Source: Spirochaeta sp.
GTDB lineage: Bacteria > Spirochaetota > Spirochaetia > DSM-27196 > Alkalispirochaetaceae
Assembly (NCBI GenBank): GCA_027859055.1
Contig: JAQIBO010000534.1
Coordinates: 1-7,606 of the forward strand
Direction: 5' to 3'
DNA length: 7,606 nucleotides
A program made the translations under genes and the position numbers. Below the pieces are notes generated by a model. It ran no database searches. It was not told the origin of the DNA and saw only the letters and a program-made list of their open reading frames with translations. Below are positions 1 to 6,177 of this stretch, in pieces; position 1 is the stretch's first letter; each line of letters begins with the position of its first letter.

Positions 1-185
1 GTCGCCTCCGACGGTGTGAAGGGAATAACCGGCAGGCGGCCTTTGAGCACCGCCTGATAGAGGTCCCGGAGTCGGTCGTTGGCGGTCATCTCAAGACCCT
101 GCAGCACTTCGAGTTCGCAAAACACGGAGATATGACACGATTCGTCACCAATCGCTTTAACAGCAGATGGTCGACGGCCACCATC
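1..185 (-). pseudogene. VapC-like PIN-domain protein fragment, 5' truncated, runs off left edge
   Basis: A minus-strand frame open from about 185 to position 1 reads like the first half of a PIN-domain ribonuclease. After a Gly-Gly-Arg-Arg-Pro stretch comes SAVKAIGDESCHISVFCELE, then a GL element and a hydrophobic VIPF strand at the edge. In VapC-type toxins the 'iSv..xxElxxG' strand-helix carries the second acidic metal ligand, which here would be the Glu of CELE. What is missing: the N-terminal strand with the first catalytic Asp (normally LLDTxxL) is not upstream. Instead the frame continues into low-complexity sequence and then the antisense of the ribE start. The first in-frame ATG (89-87) lies inside the domain, so there is no plausible start. 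The rest of the protein, with the last acidic residues, lies beyond the window. The family call rests on pattern recognition only. The fragment has lost its 5' end by the same kind of join seen in the neighbouring rib genes. Confidence 0.5.
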
Positions 186-236
186 CGGAGTGGCTGTCCC
201 GGGTGTGTGCCCAGATCGGTCGGAACGCTCCGGAAC

Positions 237-243
237 GGGAGGT
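237..243 (+). promoter_or_regulatory. Shine-Dalgarno site of ribE
   Basis: GGGAGGT lies 5 bases before the ATG at 249. It is a strong ribosome-binding site and shows that 249 is the original ribE start. Confidence 0.7.
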
Positions 244-248
244 AGTGC

Positions 249-344
249 ATGTTCACGGGACTCATTGAAGAGATCGGTACGGTGCCTGCCAGACCGTCAC
301 GCGCATCGGGTCCGGTACATTTGAGGTGGAAACGCTGGCGGTGA
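249..344 (+). pseudogene. ribE: Riboflavin synthase start fragment, frame broken by internal deletion
   Basis: The first 11-12 codons give MFTGLIEEIGTV, the near-invariant N-terminus of the alpha-type riboflavin synthase, which dismutates two 6,7-dimethyl-8-ribityllumazine molecules to riboflavin. A strong ribosome-binding site precedes it. After about position 282 the frame becomes unrelated and stops at TGA 342-344, giving only 31 residues. The family sequence resumes in another frame: from 281 the codons read Gly-Ala-Cys-Gln-Thr-Val-Thr, matching the 'VNGxCxTV' strand that normally sits near residue 48. Roughly 33 residues of the N-terminal barrel are therefore missing. The loss is not a multiple of three, because the reading frame changes. 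This is a deletion, not a simple one-base frameshift. Peptides made from this start are non-functional by themselves; see the downstream fused ORF. Confidence 0.75.
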
Positions 345-1108
345 GCCTTGAGAAAACCACCCTTGGAGGCTACCGGTCGGGACGCCGGGTGAACCTGGAA
401 CGGTCCCTTACCCCGGAGACGCGGATGGGCGGTCATATCGTCCAGGGCCACGTGGATGGGGTCGGGACAGTTGCCACGGTCCGGGAGGACGGTAAGAACG
501 TCTATTTCTCGGTCGCCGTTCCGCCGGACATGGGGCGCTACTGCATCAGCGAAGGATCGATCGCGATCGATGGTACCAGTCTGACGATCGCAGATATCAC
601 CGATGGCGGTCCGGCGGGGACGACGATCACCGTGAACGTGATTCCCGCAACCTGGCGCACCACCGTACTTTCAGATCGTACGACGGGAGAGATGGTGAAC
701 CTGGAGGTGGATGTCCTGGCGCGGTACGTAGAGCGCCTGTTGACGGCCACCCCGCAGCGTACCGGAGTCGGCTCAAACGCCCTGACGTTGATCCGGGTAC
801 CGGGAGCCTGGGAGATTCCGATCGCCGCGAAACGTGCCGCATCCTCCCGCGCCTCTGACGGCGTGATCTGTCTGGGTGCCGTGATTCGCGGAGGAACACC
901 ACACTTCGACTATGTCGCAGCCGATGTGAGCAAGGGAGTAGCCGCGATCGGAATGGAAACCGGCGTGCCGGTGACCTTTGGCGTCCTCACCACCGATACG
1001 ATCGAGCAGGCGGTGGAACGGGCCGGGACCAAAGCGGGAAACAAAGGCTGGGAGGCGGCTGAGGCCACCCTGGGGATGGTTGATCTCTTCCAGGCGATGG
1101 AGAAATAG
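326..1108 (+). CDS. Truncated riboflavin synthase fused in frame to N-truncated lumazine synthase
   Basis: Counting from GTG 326, residues 1-139 are riboflavin synthase: the end of the first barrel (VNLERSL, then GGHIVQGHVDGVGTV at 35-49) and an apparently complete second barrel ending NLEVDVLARYVERLL. Family-like sequence also extends upstream in this frame from about 281, but there is no start codon there. From about residue 145 (RTGVGSNALTLIRVPGAWEIP) to 260 the protein is lumazine synthase, which makes the lumazine substrate of riboflavin synthase. The GAVIRGGTPHFDYV loop carries the catalytic-type His193, and LTTDTIEQAVERAGTKAGNKG is typical of the family's C-terminal half. Lumazine synthase lacks about its first 40 residues, including the strand that forms part of the ribityl/aromatic pocket; riboflavin synthase lacks its C-terminal tail. 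In many operons a ribBA gene lies between the two; it is absent. No good ribosome-binding site precedes 326. GTG 341 overlaps the upstream stop (GTGA) and could reinitiate, giving 255 residues. It is probably a non-functional relic, or an assembly join. Confidence 0.75.
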   Translation: METLAVSLEKTTLGGYRSGRRVNLERSLTPETRMGGHIVQGHVDGVGTVATVREDGKNVYFSVAVPPDMGRYCISEGSIAIDGTSLTIADITDGGPAGTTITVNVIPATWRTTVLSDRTTGEMVNLEVDVLARYVERLLTATPQRTGVGSNALTLIRVPGAWEIPIAAKRAASSRASDGVICLGAVIRGGTPHFDYVAADVSKGVAAIGMETGVPVTFGVLTTDTIEQAVERAGTKAGNKGWEAAEATLGMVDLFQAMEK

Positions 1109-1318
1109 CGCAGCGGCGGGCGGAGGGCCGCCGGCCACAGTGAAGCACATGATCCCGTGATCGCCGCCGCCGCATTCTTGTACGATCTCGCCCTGGACTG
1201 CCGTGTCGCGCTTGCGCTCGGAAATGATCGCCAGGGCGTTGAGGTTTTGGGTGTCTCGGTTGTGAACGACGTATGTATCCACTTCTCTCGCAATCTACCC
1301 GCAAACGGCGTTGCGCAT

Positions 1319-1347
1319 TTGCAATCCACGATAGGCTGTCCTACGAT
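1319..1347 (+). promoter_or_regulatory. Candidate sigma-70-type promoter of the chemoreceptor gene
   Basis: TTGCAA (1319-1324), a 17-base spacer and TACGAT (1342-1347) match the -35 and -10 consensus at four of six bases each. They would place the mRNA start about 15 bases before the ATG at 1370. The preceding stretch from 1109 holds no convincing gene. The chemoreceptor frame stays open back to GTG 1157, but that part resembles no chemoreceptor N-terminus. Confidence 0.3.
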
Positions 1348-1369
1348 TACGAGATCACGGGGGCCCTCA

Positions 1370-3439
1370 ATGAAAGTACGTACGCAACTGCTCGTCGGTT
1401 TTGGATCTGTTGTCGGAGTCATGGCGGTTGTCGGGGCGGTCATTCTCATGAACGTATTCACCATGCTGGAAAATCAGAGGTGGGTATCTCATACATACCA
1501 GGTGATCGTTAACGCCAAGAACATTATGGCGAGTATGATCGACCAGGAGACCGGTATACGAGGCTATATGCTGACGGGCGACTCCGAGTTCCTCGACCCG
1601 TACACCGCCGGATCCAGCGACTTTACTACCTACATCGATCGAGCGAAGGAACTTACCTCCGATAACCCGACCCAGGTGGCCCGTTGGAACGAAATCGATA
1701 CGCAGAGAAACCAATGGGAAAGCAACGTTGTCCAGCGATACCTGCGCATGCGCGAGCAAGCCAACGACGGGGCGGAGGCTGTCCGAAATTTCGACGAAAT
1801 CCAGGGGCGGCTCGTCGGCAAAGAGATATTTGACAGTCTTCGGGCTGTGTTGCAGGACATGGACGATCGCTTTGCCGCGGCGGGCAATCTCCAGGGCAGG
1901 TATCTCTACCAGCAGATTTTGCTCGACATGGTGAATCAGGAGACTGGCCAGAGAGGGTTCTTGCTTACCGGAGAAGAGCAGTCCCTCGAGCCGTACCACG
2001 GTGGTATAGAATCTTTCGATACCGATATAGCGCAGTTGAGAGCATTGGTGGCGCGGGGAGACGGCAGTGGGGTCACATCGGGCACAATTGATGAAGTAGT
2101 GCAACTTGCACAGCGTTGGCGAGCTGAGGCTGCGGAACCCGAGATTGTGGCCAGACGGGCTGTGAATCAGGCAGAGGCCGATATGGACGTTGTTGAAGAT
2201 CTGATTTTGCAAGGCCTTGGAAAACAGTATATGGACTCAATTCGCGAGACTATCGACGCGGCGATTTCGGCGGAAGAGTCACTCATCGTTACGCGCAACG
2301 ATGAGGCGGAGGCAAGTGGATCTTTGACAATTCTTGCGACAACACTCGGTACGGGCCTTGCTCTGTTGGTTGGCATCATCGTTGCATTCTTCATCTCGAA
2401 CAGAATCGCCCGTCTTCTGGGGACCGAGCCTCAGGAACTGAGTGTCATTGCGGAGAAGACCGCCGAAGGAGATTTGACCTACGATTTCGACTCCGGGTCA
2501 AAAGCCCCGGTAGGTGTGTTCAGTTCGATGAAGTCGATGTCGGAGAAGCTGACGGATGTTGTCGTTTCTGCCCGCACCATCAGCGAAAATGTCAGCAACG
2601 GCAGCGGCGAGATGAGTAACTCGGCGCAGCAGCTCTCTACGGGGGCTACCGAGCAGGCGGCCAGCGCGGAAGAGGTCTCCAGCAGCATGGAGGAAATGAG
2701 TTCCAATATCCGGCAGAACGCGGACAACGCGCTCCAAACCGACAAGATCTCCCAAAAGAGCTCTACGGACGCCGAAGAAAGCGGGCAGGCGGTGCGTGAG
2801 ACGGTCAACGCGATGAAGGATATCGCCGAGAAGATCACGATTATTGAAGAGATCGCACGCAACACCAATCTTCTCGCCCTCAACGCGGCGATCGAAGCAG
2901 CACGCGCCGGCGAGGCTGGAAAAGGGTTCGCCGTGGTCGCCAGCGAGGTCCGCAAACTTGCCGAGCGCAGTCAGACCGCAGCCGGTGAGATAAGTGCGCT
3001 TTCCGGACGATCCGTAGCGATCGCCGAAAAGGCAGGCGCGATGCTGGAGCAGATCGTTCCGGACATCAAACGCACGGCGGAACTGGTTCAGGAGATATCT
3101 GCCGCCAGCAGCGAACAGAACAGTGGGGCGGAACAGATCAATTCCGCGATTATTCAGCTCGACACCGTTATTCAGCGAAACGCAAGCGCCTCTGAGGAGA
3201 TGGCCTCCATGTCCGAGGAACTGAGTGGTCAGGCGGAACAGCTCCAGAACACGATAGCATTCTTCAAAACGCACGAGAGCAGTGGGTCCGGCGGTGGGCG
3301 CCGGCTGGCTCTGGCGGCACCGAAAGGGAGCACTCATCACGCTTCCCCGAGTGCGCACGCCTCGGGGAAGAAACCAACTCAGAAGCGGGAGAAGGGAATC
3401 GTCCTGGCCGAAACGGACGACGAGTTCGAAAGTTACTGA
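1370..3439 (+). CDS. Methyl-accepting chemotaxis protein with two CHASE3-like sensor repeats
   Basis: This is a 689-residue inner-membrane chemoreceptor that would modulate a CheA kinase. In order: basic start MKVRTQ; transmembrane helix 1 at about 8-30; a periplasmic region of about 285 residues holding two CHASE3-like units with signatures QETGIRGYMLTG (59-70) and QETGQRGFLLTG (190-201); transmembrane helix 2 at about 317-342; HAMP at about 343-395; cytoplasmic signalling coiled coil at about 400-635. The conserved hairpin tip is EEIARNTNLLALNAAIEAAR (493-512), followed by GKGFAVVASEVRKLAERS. Glu/Gln/Ala-rich stretches near 426-443 are likely methylation helices. After a flexible Gly/Ser/Lys-rich linker (about 635-675) the protein ends EFESY, which resembles the CheR/CheB-tethering pentapeptide. 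The start is set by the helix-1 position; the frame is open back to 1157 but the extra 71 residues look spurious. The Shine-Dalgarno is weak (only a G-run at 1359-1363). It is followed 26 bases later by cheW, probably in one operon. The ligand is unknown. Confidence 0.93.
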   Translation: MKVRTQLLVGFGSVVGVMAVVGAVILMNVFTMLENQRWVSHTYQVIVNAKNIMASMIDQETGIRGYMLTGDSEFLDPYTAGSSDFTTYIDRAKELTSDNPTQVARWNEIDTQRNQWESNVVQRYLRMREQANDGAEAVRNFDEIQGRLVGKEIFDSLRAVLQDMDDRFAAAGNLQGRYLYQQILLDMVNQETGQRGFLLTGEEQSLEPYHGGIESFDTDIAQLRALVARGDGSGVTSGTIDEVVQLAQRWRAEAAEPEIVARRAVNQAEADMDVVEDLILQGLGKQYMDSIRETIDAAISAEESLIVTRNDEAEASGSLTILATTLGTGLALLVGIIVAFFISNRIARLLGTEPQELSVIAEKTAEGDLTYDFDSGSKAPVGVFSSMKSMSEKLTDVVVSARTISENVSNGSGEMSNSAQQLSTGATEQAASAEEVSSSMEEMSSNIRQNADNALQTDKISQKSSTDAEESGQAVRETVNAMKDIAEKITIIEEIARNTNLLALNAAIEAARAGEAGKGFAVVASEVRKLAERSQTAAGEISALSGRSVAIAEKAGAMLEQIVPDIKRTAELVQEISAASSEQNSGAEQINSAIIQLDTVIQRNASASEEMASMSEELSGQAEQLQNTIAFFKTHESSGSGGGRRLALAAPKGSTHHASPSAHASGKKPTQKREKGIVLAETDDEFESY

Positions 3440-3450
3440 AATCGACGGAC

Positions 3451-3457
3451 AGGAAGG
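3451..3457 (+). promoter_or_regulatory. Shine-Dalgarno site of cheW
   Basis: AGGAAGG lies 8 bases before the ATG at 3466. It fixes the cheW start and is clearly stronger than the site in front of the chemoreceptor gene. Confidence 0.7.
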
Positions 3458-3465
3458 ATAGCAAG

Positions 3466-3960
3466 ATGGCGACAAATCAGTTTTTGACGTTTACCCTGGT
3501 GGAGGAACTGTACGCGGTCGAGGTTGCTCAAGTGCAAGAGGTCCTCTCAGAGATGCCGCTCACGGTGATCCCTCGTATGCCGGAATACATGAAGGGTGTG
3601 ATCAATATCCGGGGCAGTGTTGTCCCGGTGGTAGACCTTCGGACCAAGTTTGGCCTGCCGGAGACAGAGAAAACGGTGGACACCAGCATCATCGTGGTGG
3701 ACCTGCATACCGAAGACGCGACGGTTACGGTGGGCTGCCTGACAGACTCGGTGCAGGAGGTGCTGGACATCGCAGAGGATAGCATCCAGCCAACTCCCTC
3801 GATAGGTACCTCCGTAGACGCCCGGTTTATCCGGGGCCTGGGGAAGAAAGATGACCGGTTCATCATCATGCTGGATATCGACCGAGTCTTTCAGGCGGAA
3901 GCCGAAGGGCTCGCGGCTGCCCAGGAAGCACCGGTGGCACAGGAATCGGCTACCGGTTGA
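3466..3960 (+). CDS. cheW: CheW chemotaxis coupling protein
   Basis: A 164-residue soluble protein made of a single CheW domain (about residues 5-143). It bridges the chemoreceptor signalling tip and the CheA kinase in the polar array. Hallmarks seen: the opening strand QFLTFTLVEELYAVEV, the conserved VINIRGSVVPVVDLRTKFGL core (about 45-64), the IIVVD strand, and the second-barrel V..GCLTDSVQEVLDI segment. The length is typical for the family; the last 20 residues are an Ala/Glu-rich tail of no obvious function. It lies 26 bases downstream of the chemoreceptor stop with its own good ribosome-binding site, so co-transcription and roughly matched expression are likely. No cheA, cheR, cheB or cheY is in the window; these must be elsewhere. 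Downstream it is convergent with the AraC-type gene, and no intrinsic terminator with a T-run is visible on the plus strand in the 163-base gap. Confidence 0.95.
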   Translation: MATNQFLTFTLVEELYAVEVAQVQEVLSEMPLTVIPRMPEYMKGVINIRGSVVPVVDLRTKFGLPETEKTVDTSIIVVDLHTEDATVTVGCLTDSVQEVLDIAEDSIQPTPSIGTSVDARFIRGLGKKDDRFIIMLDIDRVFQAEAEGLAAAQEAPVAQESATG

Positions 3961-4101
3961 GACAACGCGCCAATTGAGATCACCTCGCCGCGGCCCCGGA
4001 CGAGAAGAAATCTATGTCGCTTACGCCGTGAGTCTGCTGTAGCCGGCAATCTCACCGCACGTCGGCAGGAAACGCCGTACCGTAGCCGAGCGGCCGAAGG
4101 C

Positions 4102-4126
4102 AAAAAAAATGACAATTGCTATGTCA
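4102..4126 (-). terminator. Likely intrinsic terminator of the AraC-family gene
   Basis: On the minus strand TGACA (4126-4122), a 7-base loop, TGTCA (4114-4110) and eight T residues (4109-4102) form a short stem followed by a clean T-run. The stem begins with the gene's own stop codon TGA. The stem is only 5 bp and AT-rich, so its strength is uncertain; the T8 tract and its position directly after the gene are the main support. Confidence 0.5.
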
Positions 4127-5227
4127 GACGGCGCTGTCCTTGAACTCTGACGGCGACATACCCGTTTCGGCCTTGAAAACCCGGTTGAAGGTACTCTTGG
4201 ATGAAAACCCTGCCTCAAAGGCGATTTCCAGAATGGATTGGTTCTTCAGGGCACCGGATTCGGCCCGGGCAACAAAATACTGGATTCGGTGTCGCTGTAT
4301 CAGAGCGGGAAAGTGCTCGCACATGACACAGTTGATCGCCCGGGAGAGGTGGTTCGGGTGGGTGTGTAGCTGTCGGGCCATGGACTCCAGAGTAAGGTCG
4401 GGGTCGAGATAGATTTCCCCTTCAAGCAGCTTCGTCACCGACGCAGCCAGCTCCCTATCCTCGTCCGGTACGGCTCTCTCTTCCTTTTCGGCATGAGAAA
4501 CACAACCGCATTCCGCCGGAACCTCCGGTACTACAAGCATCAGAAAGGAAAAAACGTAAATAAGAAGCGCCATAGCCCCGGCAAGAACGGTAAAGGGCGT
4601 GACCGCCCCGTCGGCGATGCCTGCAGTAGCCTGGGGGTACAGGGCCACAAAGGCAAACAGAGCAAGTGACAGCAACGGGGTCGTTACCAGCGCCTTCAGC
4701 CACAGCCGCTGTGCCGGTGTTGTCACGGCGGTCGGGCTCTTCCTGAACGCCCGGCGAATGGCAAGACTCAAATAGACTACATTGACCAGAACCTTCAGGC
4801 CGTTCCGTACCGTCAGATGAAGGGGCGGGGAACCGCGAAAGATCGCGGTGATCATAGCGCCGTATTCCTCCGGAGATAGCACCAGCACCAGACCAACGGT
4901 AAACGCAAGGTCCAGGAGGTAGGGCAGAGCGTGCCACACCATCCGGACCGGCGGGTGCACCCCGGAGTCATTGGCAAGGGTATGGGCGTACCACCACAAC
5001 AGAGGGCTAAAAAGAAAGGGCAACGGTGTAGTCAACGGCAGAAGCCACGGGTTGCCCATCATGGTAGTAACATTCCAAATTGGTATGGTTCCCAGGCGGA
5101 GAGAGTAAACCAACAGGAAAAGGGCAAGAGGCAGGTTCTCTTTCCGTCGGTAGCGCAGCCCAACAAGGAAAAACAGGAGTATTCCCTGTATTGCCCCCAG
5201 TCCGGCAAGGATCTCCAACATCGGCAT
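4124..5227 (-). CDS. Membrane-anchored AraC-family regulator with seven-helix N-terminal domain
   Basis: A 367-residue protein. The N-terminal two-thirds is hydrophobic, with about seven transmembrane segments near residues 6-24, 31-51, 58-83, 97-117, 142-160, 175-197 and 208-233. A charged cytoplasmic linker (about 234-260) leads to a C-terminal AraC/XylS-type DNA-binding domain (about 261-365). That domain has two helix-turn-helix units: LTLESMARQLHTHPNHLSRAIN (278-299) and the family-signature second helix SILEIAFEAGFSSKSTFNRVF (331-351), ending GMSPSEFK. This architecture is known from membrane-bound AraC-type proteins, where the membrane part is presumed to sense a signal and pass it to the DNA-binding part without release; the ligand and target genes are unknown here. 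Cysteines cluster at 240/242 (CGC) and 300/303 (CVMC). The ATG at 5227 has no Shine-Dalgarno and lies just downstream of a predicted -10 box; ATG 5221 is an alternative. It is convergent with cheW and has the same orientation as the lipoprotein gene. Confidence 0.9.
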   Translation of the reverse strand: MPMLEILAGLGAIQGILLFFLVGLRYRRKENLPLALFLLVYSLRLGTIPIWNVTTMMGNPWLLPLTTPLPFLFSPLLWWYAHTLANDSGVHPPVRMVWHALPYLLDLAFTVGLVLVLSPEEYGAMITAIFRGSPPLHLTVRNGLKVLVNVVYLSLAIRRAFRKSPTAVTTPAQRLWLKALVTTPLLSLALFAFVALYPQATAGIADGAVTPFTVLAGAMALLIYVFSFLMLVVPEVPAECGCVSHAEKEERAVPDEDRELAASVTKLLEGEIYLDPDLTLESMARQLHTHPNHLSRAINCVMCEHFPALIQRHRIQYFVARAESGALKNQSILEIAFEAGFSSKSTFNRVFKAETGMSPSEFKDSAV

Positions 5228-5234
5228 AACGACC

Positions 5235-5263
5235 AGTATACACCGACACCGCCGGGGCGTCTA
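5235..5263 (-). promoter_or_regulatory. Predicted sigma-70 promoter of the AraC-family gene, possibly leaderless
   Basis: On the minus strand TAGACG (5263-5258, four of six -35 matches), a 17-base spacer and TATACT (5240-5235, five of six -10 matches). The expected transcription start is about 5228, directly at the ATG (5227), so the mRNA would have almost no leader. No purine-rich ribosome site lies in between. Confidence 0.5.
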
Positions 5264-5530
5264 AGGGGGATTCGGCCAGACAATCCAGACCGACGTAGAA
5301 ACGAGCAACACGCAGATTACAGACGGCCGGGCACAATCAACGGTTCGTGAAGCTCCTGTGCAATGGCTTGGTACGGTCATCGCCCATCATCCCACATGGC
5401 GCGCGGATAGTTGTCCCGAATTATCCGGTCCCGGGTGACCAGCGACCTGTCACAAGTCGCCGCAGCGGGCCGGTGTCACCGCGCCGCGCCAGTACGCCGC
5501 GCGGCGCCGCTATGGGTTCTACGACAATTA
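5264..5530. other. Gene-free stretch between the lipoprotein and AraC-family genes
   Basis: With the promoter just described, the full gap between the two minus-strand genes is 303 bases. Apart from that promoter and a GC-rich hairpin at 5481-5507 I see nothing conserved. Open frames across it (for example the plus-strand frames from 5347 and 5411) have compositions and sequences that resemble no protein family, are mostly antisense to the lipoprotein gene, and lack ribosome-binding sites. Confidence 0.5.
5481..5507. repeat. GC-rich inverted repeat downstream of the lipoprotein gene
   Basis: GCGCCGCGC (5481-5489) and GCGCGGCGC (5499-5507) are perfect reverse complements around a 9-base loop, all but one of the loop bases unpaired. 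It begins 23 bases after the lipoprotein stop. It lacks a T-run on the minus strand, so it may be a 3'-end stabilising hairpin or a factor-assisted stop rather than a classical intrinsic terminator. Confidence 0.45.
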
Positions 5531-6079
5531 CTACGGCGTCGCTACATAGGGATCGATTTCTGCATAGTCACCAAAATCGGTGTTGAACGCCTGATTTCCG
5601 TCCTGTTTGTAGGAAAAGGGTTGCGAGTAGTCGACGGCGCCGTACACCCATTTGGGGTTATCCAGATCATCTCCAGGATCCTCACCCGCACTGATACAGT
5701 ACACGCCCGCATATACGTCGTAACGGTCTCCGCCGGAGCCGCTCCAGTCTACGTCCGTTGCCATGTCGGTCTGGGTATCCCAGACTTTTATGGTATCCGA
5801 CGCCGTAGGGCTATCCACCGGACCGCCTCCGGCCCCGAGGACTGTTCCCGTATTGGGATCGGCACCGGCGGGCATCACAAAGCCGATAACGTAGGGTGTT
5901 TCAGCGCCGCACGTGGTTGGATCAAATCCAGAAATAGTCACCGTGAGCGTACCGTCTTCTTCTTCCTCTTCCTCGCCAAACAGGTTGTCGCATCCTGTCA
6001 GCAGCAGAAGCGCGATACCGATCGCGATACCGTACCGGATACCGTTGGTCAACAGATGCCGCCTTCCCGTCTTTCTCAT
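5531..6079 (-). CDS. Hypothetical lipoprotein
   Basis: A 182-residue secreted lipoprotein of unknown function. A basic n-region (MRKTGRRH) and hydrophobic core (about 14-27) lead to the lipobox LLTGC, with the acylated Cys at residue 30. The mature protein begins CDNLFG, followed by six consecutive Glu and an Asp, a typical flexible tether after the lipid anchor. The body starts with a beta-like TLTVTISGF strand and is rich in Gly, Asp, Thr and aromatic residues, with two further cysteines (57 and 128) that could form a disulphide outside the membrane. It looks like a small beta-sandwich, but I do not recognise a family. The start at 6079 is chosen because GGAGGG lies 4 bases upstream (6089-6084) and the signal peptide begins there; the frame is open to 6253, but the added 58 residues do not resemble a leader. 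The whole protein is acidic. It shares no obvious link with its neighbours. Confidence 0.85.
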   Translation of the reverse strand: MRKTGRRHLLTNGIRYGIAIGIALLLLTGCDNLFGEEEEEEDGTLTVTISGFDPTTCGAETPYVIGFVMPAGADPNTGTVLGAGGGPVDSPTASDTIKVWDTQTDMATDVDWSGSGGDRYDVYAGVYCISAGEDPGDDLDNPKWVYGAVDYSQPFSYKQDGNQAFNTDFGDYAEIDPYVATP

Positions 6080-6177
6080 TGTGCCCTCCGGACCGGCGGC
6101 GCGGTGCAGGACCCGTGCACCGGTCTTAGCTAGAAATTGATGTACCACGATGATGGCACACGCTGAATGAGGATGCG

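Noticed and set aside
167..268. 33-codon plus-strand ORF ending 20 bases inside ribE, possibly the tail of an upstream rib gene such as ribD
   Set aside because: It reads naturally but matches no RibD C-terminus I know. Its first part overlaps the PIN fragment on the other strand, and a stop lies just upstream of its ATG.
1109..1137. GC-rich inverted repeat (GCGGC...GCCGC) after ribH as a terminator
   Set aside because: There is no T-run behind it, and the repeats are low-complexity GC sequence that could pair in several ways.
773..1282. Long minus-strand ORF opposite the rib fusion
   Set aside because: It is antisense to well-recognised RibH sequence and has no family features.
1157..1369. 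71-residue N-terminal extension of the chemoreceptor frame
   Set aside because: It would put a long unrelated segment before transmembrane helix 1; MKVRTQ at 1370 is a typical receptor start.
2498..3475. 325-codon minus-strand ORF opposite the chemoreceptor
   Set aside because: It is a shadow of the signalling coiled coil; composition is Arg/Leu-rich and no domain is visible.
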